This document shows, one piece after another, positions 1 through 8,171 of a DNA stretch of 64,000 bases. Each line of letters starts with the position of its first letter. Position 1 is the stretch's first letter. The notes below the pieces were generated by a model. That model was not told where the DNA came from and made no database searches. It worked only from the letters and a program-made list of their open reading frames with translations. This DNA comes from G963669295 sp963669295 (GTDB lineage Bacteria; Bacteroidota; Bacteroidia; Flavobacteriales_D; CALLUQ01), in assembly GCA_963669295.1 (NCBI GenBank), contig OY769938.1, positions 4,092,001 through 4,156,000 of the forward strand, given 5' to 3'. The position numbers and the translations under genes are program-made.

Positions 1-56
1 GGCAGGGCACTATCGCCATGGTTCGAAAAATCGAGTGGAACCAGGATCTTTTTCAT
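1..56 (-). CDS. Universal stress protein (UspA family), N-terminal fragment
   Basis: Only the first 18 codons are present; the gene runs off the left edge. Read on the minus strand from the ATG at 56-54, the peptide starts MKKILVPLDFSNHGDSAL, which is the typical first beta strand of a UspA domain (a K-I-L-V-P-x-D-F-S start followed by a small-residue helix). It lies 29 bp downstream of the baeRF-like gene on the same strand and has no promoter of its own that I can see, so the two are probably co-transcribed from the CRP/FNR-type promoter near 512-555. A second, complete Usp gene lies at 20208-21053. The family call is firm for such a short piece because the motif is so typical, but nothing can be said about domain number. 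Confidence 0.75.
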   Translation of the reverse strand, partial: MKKILVPLDFSNHGDSAL

Positions 57-85
57 TTGATATGTTTATTGGTTCAGCTTAATTA

Positions 86-487
86 CTATGCTTGATTATA
101 GTAGTTGCGAACATATGCTTTCATTTGATTTTCAGTCATACTATCAGCAGTGTCTACAGCCATTACTTTCTCATGCATTGACGATAATTTCGCCAGTTCT
201 TTTTGCAATCCATTTTTAGCTTCTGCCGGTCCAAAAATATACAATTGTTCTGCAGCCTTAACACGTTCAATAATGCGTTGGTAATAATTGTGCAATTGAT
301 GTTTTTTGCGTTCCAATATTTTATGATCTGACGTGGCATCTTGAGGCCCCCATGGGGTAGAAGAACCAGATCCTCCGTGTACATTAAAGTGCTCCACTTC
401 TGAATCAAGACGTTCTATATCAGCCTCATCTCCTTGTAATTCGATGATGAAAGCTTTTTCGGTGTCTAACCATATTCCCGTTTTCAT
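86..487 (-). CDS. Small baeRF/eRF1-domain-3-like protein
   Basis: This 133-residue protein has no signal peptide or membrane segment and should be cytoplasmic. It opens with a beta-rich stretch (KTGIWLDTEKAFIIEL) of the kind seen in RNase-H-like or baeRF folds. Its centre (about residues 65-110) contains HNYYQRIIERVKAAEQLYIF followed by GPAEAKNGLQKELAK. That 'FGP-x-x-x-K' pattern resembles domain 3 of eRF1/Pelota-like proteins, which suggests ribosome or RNA binding. That reading is inference by motif memory only. The gene is the first of a probable two-gene unit with the Usp fragment and is transcribed divergently from the symporter gene at 612. Its promoter carries the paired CRP/FNR boxes, so a role in low-oxygen or stationary-phase stress fits. 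The alternative is a plain uncharacterised Bacteroidota protein. Confidence 0.55.
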   Translation of the reverse strand: MKTGIWLDTEKAFIIELQGDEADIERLDSEVEHFNVHGGSGSSTPWGPQDATSDHKILERKKHQLHNYYQRIIERVKAAEQLYIFGPAEAKNGLQKELAKLSSMHEKVMAVDTADSMTENQMKAYVRNYYNQA

Positions 488-511
488 AATAAATAATTTA
501 AGGTGATGTTA

Positions 512-607
512 CAAAGATGCTTTAGCTCCCTGGTAGAAACCATGAAGATGCTCATCATCAACAGTGACTTTTATCAAAGGATGCGGTGAAGTGCATTGCT
601 AATTTTG
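512..607. promoter_or_regulatory. Divergent promoter pair with two shared CRP/FNR-type boxes
   Basis: Two TGA-N6-TCA boxes lie 22 bp apart: ATGAAGATGCTCAT at 542-555 (centre 548.5) and GTGACTTTTATCAA at 564-577 (centre 570.5). To the right, the -7 element TAATTTTG is at 600-607; its last base is 36.5 bp from the second box centre. To the left, on the minus strand, CATCTTTG occupies 519-512; its last base is also 36.5 bp from the first box centre. Each box is therefore proximal (about -41.5) for one gene and distal (about -63.5) for the other. The right-hand start would fall on the ATG at 612, giving a leaderless mRNA. Confidence 0.75.
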
Positions 608-611
608 TAGC

Positions 612-1910
612 ATGGAAGCATCACCGTTAAAAAATCTAACACATTACTTGCACCAACTGATTGAAAAAAAATTGTGGGCAAAAGTATTGTTGGCCATGGT
701 ACTTGGTGTTGTGGTAGGTGTACTTATAGGACCGGCTGTGGGGTGGGTAAGCTCCGATCATACTGAAACTGTTGGGCAGTGGTTGGCATTGCCTGGAACA
801 TTGTTTTTGAAGTTGGTGCAAATGATCATGATCCCTCTCATTTTTGCATCTATTGTAGGTGGTATTACTTCCAGTACACAACAGCAAGTGGGTAAACTGG
901 GAATGGGAGTATTGCTCTACTACCTCACAACCACTGCTATTGCTATTGTATTAGGACTTGCAGTGGTGTATCTGTTGCATCCAGGAACGTATCTTGAAGC
1001 AACTGAACCAATTGCTTCATCATTGCCAGTAACTAATGAATTTGGATTGAAAAGTTTACCAAATCAATTGGTGAACATTTTGCCAGAGAATCCATTGGCT
1101 TCAATGGTTACTGGTGAAATGCTAAGCATTGTGATCTTTACAGTGATTGTTGGATTAGCCATTAACACCCTTGCACCAACAACTGCCGAACCGGTGATTA
1201 AACTGCTAAATTCTGTACAAGAAGTGTGTATGACTATTGTAAAATGGGCCATGCGTTTGGTTCCTTATGCAGTATTTGGATTAATGGCTCAGTTGTGTTC
1301 TACCATTGGGGTAGCATCAATTATGGGAATTGGAATGTACGTACTTACCGTGATAGCAGGTTTGTTTGCATTGCTGTTGGTTTATCTAGTGATCATTCGT
1401 TTATTAGTTAGAAGCCATCCGGGTCGTTTTATGATGCAAATTAAAGAAGTACAACTGTTGGCTTTTTCTACTACCAGCTCAGCAGCGGTGATGCCTCTTT
1501 CATTAAAAACAGCAGAGGAGAAGTTGAATGTTAAGCCAGAAGTAAGCCGGTTTTTGGTGCCTATTGGTACCATAATAAATATGGATGGTACAGCCATGTA
1601 TCAATGCATATCTACTGTGTTTATTGCTCAGGTATACGGCATCGAATTGAGCATGGCCAACTTATTATTCATTATTCTTACCATAGTGGTGGCATCTATT
1701 GGTACACCTGCCATTCCAGGAGGAGGGTTTATTGTCTTGGCCTCTGTATTACAAGGGGTAGGTATTCCAACAGAAGGCATTGTATTAATTATTGGTGTAG
1801 AGCGTATATTAGGGATGTTTAGAACCGCAGTTAATGTTACTGGAGATCTCACTGCTTGCATGGTGTTCAATAAGCGCGGTACTGTTATTAAAACTGACAA
1901 ACGTCAGTAA
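612..1910 (+). CDS. Dicarboxylate/amino acid:cation symporter (SDF/DAACS family)
   Basis: The 432-residue length is typical for sodium- or proton-coupled uptake of glutamate, aspartate or C4-dicarboxylates across the inner membrane. Family hallmarks are visible: hydrophobic helices from about residue 23, the serine-rich hairpin AFSTTSSAAVMPLSLKTAEE (about 284-303), the substrate and ion site PIGTIINMDGTAMYQ (about 316-330), the second hairpin GTPAIPGGGFIVLASVLQG, and the late RTAVNVTGD motif. The acceptor specificity (glutamate versus succinate or fumarate) cannot be read from sequence. The start is the only in-frame ATG before the first helix and sits 5 bases after a perfect -7 element, which implies a leaderless transcript. 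Control by a CRP/FNR-type regulator fits uptake of fermentable or respiratory substrates under low oxygen. Its 3' end contains one regulatory box of the next gene (1894-1907). Confidence 0.92.
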   Translation: MEASPLKNLTHYLHQLIEKKLWAKVLLAMVLGVVVGVLIGPAVGWVSSDHTETVGQWLALPGTLFLKLVQMIMIPLIFASIVGGITSSTQQQVGKLGMGVLLYYLTTTAIAIVLGLAVVYLLHPGTYLEATEPIASSLPVTNEFGLKSLPNQLVNILPENPLASMVTGEMLSIVIFTVIVGLAINTLAPTTAEPVIKLLNSVQEVCMTIVKWAMRLVPYAVFGLMAQLCSTIGVASIMGIGMYVLTVIAGLFALLLVYLVIIRLLVRSHPGRFMMQIKEVQLLAFSTTSSAAVMPLSLKTAEEKLNVKPEVSRFLVPIGTIINMDGTAMYQCISTVFIAQVYGIELSMANLLFIILTIVVASIGTPAIPGGGFIVLASVLQGVGIPTEGIVLIIGVERILGMFRTAVNVTGDLTACMVFNKRGTVIKTDKRQ

Positions 1911-1959
1911 TTGCAGTGATAGTCCTCAATCAGCAGGCATGCTTTTCCCGCTACCTTTG
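1894..1959 (+). promoter_or_regulatory. ccoI promoter: tandem CRP/FNR-type boxes and TAnnTTTG
   Basis: Distal box CTGACAAACGTCAG (1894-1907, centre 1900.5) is a perfect CTGAC/GTCAG palindrome inside the end of the symporter gene. Proximal box GTGATAGTCCTCAA (1916-1929, centre 1922.5) follows 22 bp later. The -7 element TACCTTTG is at 1952-1959, with its last base 36.5 bp from the proximal box centre. The inferred start near 1964 leaves only about 4 nt of leader before the ccoI ATG. Confidence 0.75.
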
Positions 1960-1967
1960 GTTTTGTA

Positions 1968-4322
1968 ATGAACACAACGGTACAAACCACCTGTTACCAT
2001 TGTGGAGAAGATTGTGACAAGACGTTACACTACCACAATAAGTCCTTTTGCTGTGAAGGATGTAAAACTGTTTACGACATTCTGCACAGTGAGGGATTGG
2101 ACAGCTACTACACCATTGAAAAAACGCCCGGAACTCGTGTAAATACCCACCAACGCTATGCGTATTTAGAGCATGAAGAAATCCAACAACAGTTATTGGA
2201 ATTCAATAGCGACGATGTACAAAAAGTAACATTGTTTGTACCTCATATTCATTGTAGTTCTTGTATTTGGCTGTTAGAACAATTACATCGATTACATGAA
2301 GGAATCACCCATGCCGAAACCAATTTTGTAAAGAAAGAGGTAAGTATTACTTATTGCCCTAAATCCATTACTCTACGACAAGTAGTGGAGCTGATGGCTA
2401 CCATTGGTTATGCGCCTGAAATTAATTTAGCTTCGGGCAAAAAAGAAAAGAAGCAATATAAGCGTTTGTACTACCAACTGGGCATTGCAGGTTTCTGCTT
2501 TGGCAATATTATGTTGTTGTCGCTACCTGAATACCTGGGAATGGAAGCTGCTTCCGATCCAATATTTACCAGATTCTTTTCTTACCTCAATTTGTTGTTG
2601 GCGCTTCCAGTACTTTTATATAGCAGTTCGCATTATTTTGCCTCGGCTGTTAAGAGCTTTCGTCATAAACACATTAGCATTGATGTACCCATTGTGTTAG
2701 GCATTACAGCACTTTTTGCAGAAAGTGCCTATCAAATTATTAGTCAAACAGGTCCTGGGTATATGGACTCTTTGGCTGGGCTGGTGTTCTTTTTACTAAT
2801 AGGAAAATGGTATCAGCAAAAAACATATCAGGCCCTTTCATTCGAACGCGATTACAAGTCCTACTTTCCAATGGCCGTGACCCATTTAAACCAGGAAGGA
2901 GAAGAAGAGCTACCACTTGAACATTTACAGGTAGGATACCGCATTTTAATTCGTCATGGCGATTTAATTCCAGCCGACTCGACCCTGGTGAAAGGAGAGG
3001 GAAATATCGACTATAGTTTTGTGACTGGTGAGTCTACCCCGGTTATTAAAAAAACAGGAGATTACCTATACTCTGGAGGCAAGCAAGTGGGTGGGCCTAT
3101 TGAAGTCGTAGTAGAAAAACCTGTAGAACAAAGTTACTTAACCAGGTTGTGGAACAATACTACGCCCATTACCAGCCCTACAGATACATTGGTGAGTAAA
3201 GTAAGCAAGTATTTCACCTTAGTTATTCTGGCAGTTGCAGCATTAACGGCACTTTATTGGTGGTGGGCCGATCCTTCTATGATAGTTAAAACCGTTACAG
3301 CAGTACTTATTGTAGCATGCCCTTGCGCATTAGCACTTGCAGCACCCTTTACTTTTGGAACTGTTATTCGGGTATTTGGTAACAATGGCCTATACCTGAA
3401 GAATAGCCATGTGGTAGAAAAAATGGCAGCAACACAAGCTGTAGTATTTGATAAAACAGGAACCATAACTACAGCTTCTCCCTCGAAGGTAGATTATGTA
3501 GGGATTGACTTAAGCGAGCAAGAGTGGAAAATGCTTAAAACAACTGTACGCAATGCTACCCACCCATTAAGTAGAGCCATCTATAAATACATGCAGCACG
3601 ATAGCGATGCATGCATTTTAAACTTTGAAGAAGTGGTGTCGCGAGGCATAAGGGCAGAGCTTGAAACCGGAGTGGTACAACTTGGCTCGCAGCAATACAT
3701 TACAGGTAAAAGTAGCACGGGTAATGCTACCCGTGTTTTTTTATCTATTGATGGCGAAGTGAAAGGTTTTTTTGAGTTAATGCATGAGTATAGGAAAGGT
3801 TGGGAAGAGGCATTCAATGCGTTACATCATTTTGAATTACACTTGCTATCGGGCGATAATGATAAAGACCGCAAACGTTTGCAGCCTTATTTTCACGAGC
3901 GGTTACATTTTGATCAAACACCTGAAAATAAGCTGGAATACATTGCTGCAATGCAACACCAGGGAAAACAAGTGATGATGGTAGGCGATGGGCTAAATGA
4001 TGCAGGAGCATTGCAACAGAGTAATGTTGGCATAGCACTAGCCGATGATGTTTATCGATTTTCTCCGGCTTGTGATGGGATTTTAGATGCCAAACGATTC
4101 GAATTCCTACCTGTATTTATGCAGTTCTCTAAAAAAGGAATGCAGGTTGTCCGTATTAGTTTCATGCTTTCATTTGTATACAATATTATAGGGCTTTCTT
4201 TTGCCATTTCAGGACATTTAACTCCTCTTGTGGCAGCAATACTTATGCCAGTGAGTTCTATCACAGTAGTGGCTTTTGTCTCATTTGCAGTGCGTTATCT
4301 GGCAAGGAAAAATCGCTTGTAG
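1968..4322 (+). CDS. ccoI: Cu+-exporting P1B-type ATPase CcoI/FixI for cbb3 oxidase assembly
   Basis: The 784-residue ATPase moves copper out of the cytoplasm for insertion into the binuclear centre of cbb3 oxidase. The N-terminus has a Cys-rich metal-binding region (CYHCGEDC at 9-16, CCEGC at 28-32), as in CcoI-type pumps, followed by a degenerate heavy-metal-associated domain with HIHCSSCIW (Cys 96 and 99). Catalytic features follow in order: the actuator loop FVTGESTPV, the intramembrane copper site CPCALA (about 451), the phosphorylation site DKTGTIT (about 495), an HP motif in NATHPLSR, and the hinge GDGLNDAGAL (about 673). It heads the cbb3 gene cluster and is followed 115 bp later by ccoS with its own promoter. 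The location next to ccoS/NO supports CcoI rather than a detoxifying CopA. Confidence 0.95.
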   Translation: MNTTVQTTCYHCGEDCDKTLHYHNKSFCCEGCKTVYDILHSEGLDSYYTIEKTPGTRVNTHQRYAYLEHEEIQQQLLEFNSDDVQKVTLFVPHIHCSSCIWLLEQLHRLHEGITHAETNFVKKEVSITYCPKSITLRQVVELMATIGYAPEINLASGKKEKKQYKRLYYQLGIAGFCFGNIMLLSLPEYLGMEAASDPIFTRFFSYLNLLLALPVLLYSSSHYFASAVKSFRHKHISIDVPIVLGITALFAESAYQIISQTGPGYMDSLAGLVFFLLIGKWYQQKTYQALSFERDYKSYFPMAVTHLNQEGEEELPLEHLQVGYRILIRHGDLIPADSTLVKGEGNIDYSFVTGESTPVIKKTGDYLYSGGKQVGGPIEVVVEKPVEQSYLTRLWNNTTPITSPTDTLVSKVSKYFTLVILAVAALTALYWWWADPSMIVKTVTAVLIVACPCALALAAPFTFGTVIRVFGNNGLYLKNSHVVEKMAATQAVVFDKTGTITTASPSKVDYVGIDLSEQEWKMLKTTVRNATHPLSRAIYKYMQHDSDACILNFEEVVSRGIRAELETGVVQLGSQQYITGKSSTGNATRVFLSIDGEVKGFFELMHEYRKGWEEAFNALHHFELHLLSGDNDKDRKRLQPYFHERLHFDQTPENKLEYIAAMQHQGKQVMMVGDGLNDAGALQQSNVGIALADDVYRFSPACDGILDAKRFEFLPVFMQFSKKGMQVVRISFMLSFVYNIIGLSFAISGHLTPLVAAILMPVSSITVVAFVSFAVRYLARKNRL

Positions 4323-4328
4323 CATTTC

Positions 4329-4416
4329 ATGACCTTCGTCAGGTTTTAAACTGCGTTCAATCACCTTTTACCATGATTGGAGTCATTACCACCCCCGCTT
4401 ATTCCCCCTTCATTTG
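4329..4416 (+). promoter_or_regulatory. ccoS-ccoNOQP promoter with three CRP/FNR-type boxes at 22-bp steps
   Basis: Boxes are centred at 4335.5 (ATGACCTTCGTCAG), 4357.5 (CTGCGTTCAATCAC, one mismatch to TGA-N6-TCA) and 4379.5 (ATGATTGGAGTCAT), so successive centres are 22 bp apart. The -7 element TTCATTTG (4409-4416) has one mismatch to TAnnTTTG and ends 36.5 bp from the proximal box centre. The inferred start is near 4421, about 17 nt before the ccoS ATG. Confidence 0.7.
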
Positions 4417-4437
4417 TAGTAGATATTCGCGAAAACT

Positions 4438-4605
4438 ATGAGTGCAATTTTCATATTAATAGGAGTGAGTTTGGTAGTAGCAATTGGTTTTTTAGCCGCC
4501 TTTTTTTGGGCTACCAAGAATGGTCAGTTTGATGATGATGTAACTCCTTCTATCCGAATGTTATTCGATCAAGAAAAATCAGATGAACCAACACATAAAG
4601 CATGA
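4438..4605 (+). CDS. ccoS: Cbb3-type cytochrome oxidase assembly protein CcoS
   Basis: A 55-residue single-span membrane protein starting MSAIFILIGVSLVVAIGFLA and continuing AFFWATKNGQFDDDVTPSIR. The short hydrophobic helix, the W-x-x-K-x-GQFDD motif and the tail with 'SIRMLFD' are the signature of CcoS, which is needed to load heme b and copper into the oxidase catalytic subunit. It sits between ccoI and ccoNO, as usual in Bacteroidota. Its stop (4603-4605) lies 4 bases before the preferred ccoNO start at 4610, so translation is probably coupled. The short length explains why it is easily missed. Confidence 0.92.
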   Translation: MSAIFILIGVSLVVAIGFLAAFFWATKNGQFDDDVTPSIRMLFDQEKSDEPTHKA

Positions 4606-4609
4606 AAGT

Positions 4610-6745
4610 ATGGAAATAGAAAAATTTTCCTATGACAACCGCATTGTTCGAAATTTTGCCTATGCCACCATTATTTGGGGGCTTATTGGTATGCTAGTGG
4701 GGTTGCTAGCAGCTTTGCAACTGGTATTCCCCGCTTTAAATTTCACCGACTTCACCACCTTTGGCAGAATCAGACCATTGCATACCAATGCAGTGATTTT
4801 TGCCTTTGTGGGGAATGGCATTTTTGCTGGCGTTTATTATTCGCTTCAACGGTTACTAAAAACCAGGATGTTTAGCGATAAACTAAGTCAAATTAATTTT
4901 TGGGGATGGCAAATTATCATCCTTGCAGCGGTACTTACCTTGCCCTTTGGTTACACTACTGGAAAGGAGTACGCTGAGCTAGAGTGGCCCATTGATATTG
5001 CCATAACATTGCTTTGGGTAGTGTTTGGTATTAATCTCATGGGAACCATCATCAAAAGAAGGGTGAAACACCTTTATGTAGCCATCTGGTTTTATATCGC
5101 AACTTTTGTTACTGTAGCTGTGTTGCATATCGTTAACTCTTTCGAGCTTCCTGTGAGCTTTTTGAAAAGTTATTCTTGGTATGCTGGGGTGCAGGATGCA
5201 TTGGTGCAATGGTGGTATGGGCATAATGCGGTAGCTTTCTTTCTTACCACTCCATACCTAGGGTTGATGTACTACTTTATTCCAAAAGTGGCCAAACGAC
5301 CGGTTTATTCATACCGACTTTCTATCATCCACTTCTGGGCCTTGATATTCATATACATCTGGGCAGGGCCACACCACTTGTTGTATACTGCGCTTCCTGA
5401 TTGGGCACAATCATTAGGAGTGGTATTTTCAATCATGCTAATTGCACCTTCCTGGGGAGGTATGCTGAATGGCTTACTTACTTTACGAGGAGTTTGGGAC
5501 AAGGTGAAGGAAAGCCCTGTATTGAAGTTTATGGTAGTGGCTGTTACCTGTTATGGTATGGCTACCTTTGAAGGTCCCTTGATGTCGTTAAAAAGTGTAA
5601 ATGCCATTAGTCACTTTACCGACTGGACAATAGGGCACGTGCATATTGGTGGATTGGGCTGGAATGGTTTCCTCACCTTTGGTATGCTCTATTGGTTGTG
5701 GCCTCGTTTATTTGGCAAACCACTCTTTTCAAAACGATTGGCAAACATTCATTTCTGGATTGGAACATTGGGCATCATCTTTTATGCACTTCCTCTTTAC
5801 TGGGCTGGTTGGACCCAAGCTTCAATGTGGAAACAATTTACTCCAGAAGGTACGCTGTTATACCCTAACTTCCTGGAAACGGTAACGCAACTTATCCCTT
5901 TCTATGCCATGCGTGCAATAGGTGGGTTCCTCTATATTATTGGAGCTATCTTAATGACTTACAACTTGTATAAAACAGCAAGAGCAGGGGTCTTTATTCC
6001 GGAGGAAGCTGCAGAGGCACCACCACTGCCAAAGAAAACCAAGGCACATGCTGGAGAACACTGGCACCGTTGGATTGAACGCAGGCCTGTGAAAATGCTA
6101 GTCGCCAGTTTAATTCTGATTTCTATTGGTGGATTAGTAGAAATGGTTCCAACCTTTTTGGTAGAATCAAATGTGCCTACCATTACAAGCGTGAAACCTT
6201 ATACGCCACTCGAATTAGAAGGCCGTGATTTATACATCAAGGAGGGCTGCTATAATTGTCACTCACAAATGATCCGACCTTTCCGTTCTGAAACTGAGCG
6301 TTATGGAGAATATTCTAAAGCGGGAGAGTTTATCTACGATCACCCATTCCAGTGGGGATCTAAAAGAACAGGCCCTGATTTGCACCGTATTGGTGGAAAG
6401 TATCCCGATTCATGGCATTACTATCACATGTTGGATCCGGCTTCAATTTCACCCAATACCATTATGCCGGCATATCCATGGTTGATAGAGGATGATCTGG
6501 ATTACAGTACGTTAGAAAAGAAAATTGTTGCTATGATGACAATGGGAGTTCCTTACCCTGAGGGGTATGAACAACAAGCTGTAGCAGATCTTCAGCAACA
6601 AGCTGATGAGATAGTTGCCAGGCTGAAAGAGCAAGGAGTAACAACTTCAAGTAGTAAAGAGATTGTGGCACTTATTGCCTACTTACAACGGTTGGGTACC
6701 GATATAAAAGTAAAAGAACCTGAATTAACGGAAAACAACGAATAA
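4610..6745 (+). CDS. ccoNO: Fused cbb3 cytochrome c oxidase subunits I and II (CcoN-CcoO)
   Basis: This is the catalytic heme-copper subunit joined to the membrane-anchored cytochrome c subunit. Residues about 1-460 form the 12-helix CcoN part, with histidines expected for heme b and CuB (for example NAVAFFLTTPYLG after WWYGHN, and FTDWTIGHVHIGGLGW). After a linker with a new transmembrane helix (MLVASLILISIGGLVEMVPT), the CcoO part carries one c-type heme site, GCYNCHSQMIRPFR (about 546), and GTIMPAYPW-type Met ligand sequence in SPNTIMPAYPW. A longer reading from an ATG at 4583 would overlap ccoS by 23 bp; the inner ATG at 4610 gives the usual MEIEKFSYDN start. The fusion is typical of Bacteroidota. 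The protein reduces O2 at low concentration and pumps protons. Confidence 0.96.
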   Translation: MEIEKFSYDNRIVRNFAYATIIWGLIGMLVGLLAALQLVFPALNFTDFTTFGRIRPLHTNAVIFAFVGNGIFAGVYYSLQRLLKTRMFSDKLSQINFWGWQIIILAAVLTLPFGYTTGKEYAELEWPIDIAITLLWVVFGINLMGTIIKRRVKHLYVAIWFYIATFVTVAVLHIVNSFELPVSFLKSYSWYAGVQDALVQWWYGHNAVAFFLTTPYLGLMYYFIPKVAKRPVYSYRLSIIHFWALIFIYIWAGPHHLLYTALPDWAQSLGVVFSIMLIAPSWGGMLNGLLTLRGVWDKVKESPVLKFMVVAVTCYGMATFEGPLMSLKSVNAISHFTDWTIGHVHIGGLGWNGFLTFGMLYWLWPRLFGKPLFSKRLANIHFWIGTLGIIFYALPLYWAGWTQASMWKQFTPEGTLLYPNFLETVTQLIPFYAMRAIGGFLYIIGAILMTYNLYKTARAGVFIPEEAAEAPPLPKKTKAHAGEHWHRWIERRPVKMLVASLILISIGGLVEMVPTFLVESNVPTITSVKPYTPLELEGRDLYIKEGCYNCHSQMIRPFRSETERYGEYSKAGEFIYDHPFQWGSKRTGPDLHRIGGKYPDSWHYYHMLDPASISPNTIMPAYPWLIEDDLDYSTLEKKIVAMMTMGVPYPEGYEQQAVADLQQQADEIVARLKEQGVTTSSSKEIVALIAYLQRLGTDIKVKEPELTENNE

Positions 6746-6755
6746 CGCTGAAATC

Positions 6756-6932
6756 ATGCTGAAATACATTAAACACCACATGTCAACGATTGATGGAATA
6801 GAAGTCTATCCATTGATCTCCCTGGGCATCTTTGTACTTTTCTTTACGTTGTTGGCCATTTGGGTAATTAAAGCCGATCGTGAGCACATTGACGAAATGA
6901 AGCAAATGCCTCTCGAGACAAACGAACACTGA
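6756..6932 (+). CDS. ccoQ: CcoQ-like small subunit of cbb3 oxidase
   Basis: A 58-residue protein starting MLKYIKHHMSTIDGIEVYP, followed by one transmembrane helix (about residues 20-40, LISLGIFVLFFTLLAIWVIK) and a charged tail ending ETNEH. Its length, the single helix and its place between ccoNO (11 bp upstream) and ccoP (27 bp downstream) match CcoQ, which stabilises the interaction of CcoP with the core. Sequence conservation in this family is low, so the call rests mainly on context and topology. Confidence 0.85.
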   Translation: MLKYIKHHMSTIDGIEVYPLISLGIFVLFFTLLAIWVIKADREHIDEMKQMPLETNEH

Positions 6933-6959
6933 TAAAAAACCGAGTTAAAAGAACGAATT

Positions 6960-8162
6960 ATGAATCAGTTATCGAAACAAATCAAACGACTTAAGCAAGG
7001 GATTGCTTTAACGGTTCTTTTCTTTGCTCCGTTGTGGGCAATGGCAGCAGAAGAGACAGCACAGCCTATCCCATCAAATGCTGTTGATCCATTTGCCTTT
7101 TGGATGTTGGTGGCCATTGGAGTAGCCTTATTAATTTTTATACTCATTATGGGAAGCTCTATTAAAAACCTGGTAGGAAGCAGCATTTTTAAAGAAAAGG
7201 CTGCTGCAAATAGAGCCACGAAAACAGTAATGGTAGCGCTATTGCTTTTAGGCGCTCAAAATGTACATGCAGCGGCTGAAACTAGCACCTATTTTACCCC
7301 AACCACATCTGATCTATGGATGATTATATTCATTGATGTGATTTTGCTTGCTACAGGGCTGTATATGGCCTTGATGCTCAAAAAAGTGATTACGGTAGTT
7401 CGTGGAACAGAAGAGGAAGAAGCTTTGGAACAGGCAAAGGAGGCAGTAGCAGCTCAACCAGGATTGATACAACGAATCATTTCGAAACTAACCGACCGAA
7501 AGGCCATAGAAGAGGAAGTAGATATTTTGATGGATCATGAGTATGATGGGATACAAGAACTAGACAATAATTTGCCACCATGGTGGAAGTATGGGTTTTA
7601 TGTGTCTATTATTTTTGCCTTTATTTATTTAATCCACTTTCATATCACTAAAACGGGAGAATTAAGTGCTGCTGAATATCATACCGAAATGGTAACTGCG
7701 GCAGAGGAGATAGAGGCTTATTTGCGTGATAAGGCAATGGCAGTTGATGAGCGAACTGTAGTAGCTGTTACCGATGAGGGAAGGTTGAAGAGTGGGCAAA
7801 GCAGCTATGAAGAACTTTGCGTTGCTTGCCATGGTATGCAAGGAGAAGGAGGGGTAGGACCAAACCTTACTGATGAATTTTGGATTCATGGAGGAAGTAT
7901 TCGCGATGTGTTTAAAACCATTAAATATGGAGTAGAGGTAAAGGGGATGAAAAGCTGGAAAAAAGAACTTACTCCTATGCAAATACAAGATGTGGCAAGT
8001 TACATCATGTTATTTAAAGGCACGAACCCTCCTAATGGAAAAGAGCCGCAAGGTGAGCGTTGGGTAGAAGAAGTGATATCCGATAGTACCGCAATTGATA
8101 GTTTAATGATACAGCCAATTGATAGTTTGCAAGTAGATAGTTTGGTAACAGATACACTCTAA
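6960..8162 (+). CDS. ccoP: Cbb3 cytochrome c oxidase subunit III (CcoP), single heme c domain
   Basis: A 400-residue membrane protein that passes electrons from soluble or membrane donors to CcoO/CcoN. It has an N-terminal signal-like helix, two more hydrophobic spans (about 40-65 and 110-140), the cbb3 N-terminal motif region with DHEYDGIQELDNNLPPWWKY before another helix, and one c-type heme site ELCVACHGMQGEGGVGPNLT (about 285-304) with a likely Met ligand in VKGMKSW. Proteobacterial CcoP has two heme domains; here only one CxxCH is present, as is common in Bacteroidota. The tail after about residue 370 is rich in Asp, Ser and Ile/Leu repeats (IDSLMIQPIDSLQVDSL), which is unusual and has no assigned role. 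It is followed 9 bp later by ccoG. Confidence 0.93.
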   Translation: MNQLSKQIKRLKQGIALTVLFFAPLWAMAAEETAQPIPSNAVDPFAFWMLVAIGVALLIFILIMGSSIKNLVGSSIFKEKAAANRATKTVMVALLLLGAQNVHAAAETSTYFTPTTSDLWMIIFIDVILLATGLYMALMLKKVITVVRGTEEEEALEQAKEAVAAQPGLIQRIISKLTDRKAIEEEVDILMDHEYDGIQELDNNLPPWWKYGFYVSIIFAFIYLIHFHITKTGELSAAEYHTEMVTAAEEIEAYLRDKAMAVDERTVVAVTDEGRLKSGQSSYEELCVACHGMQGEGGVGPNLTDEFWIHGGSIRDVFKTIKYGVEVKGMKSWKKELTPMQIQDVASYIMLFKGTNPPNGKEPQGERWVEEVISDSTAIDSLMIQPIDSLQVDSLVTDTL

Positions 8163-8171
8163 CTCAAATAA

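Noticed and set aside
4583..4609. Upstream ATG for ccoNO inside ccoS
   Set aside because: It adds nine polar residues not expected in CcoN; the ATG at 4610, 4 bases after the ccoS stop, gives the usual family start.
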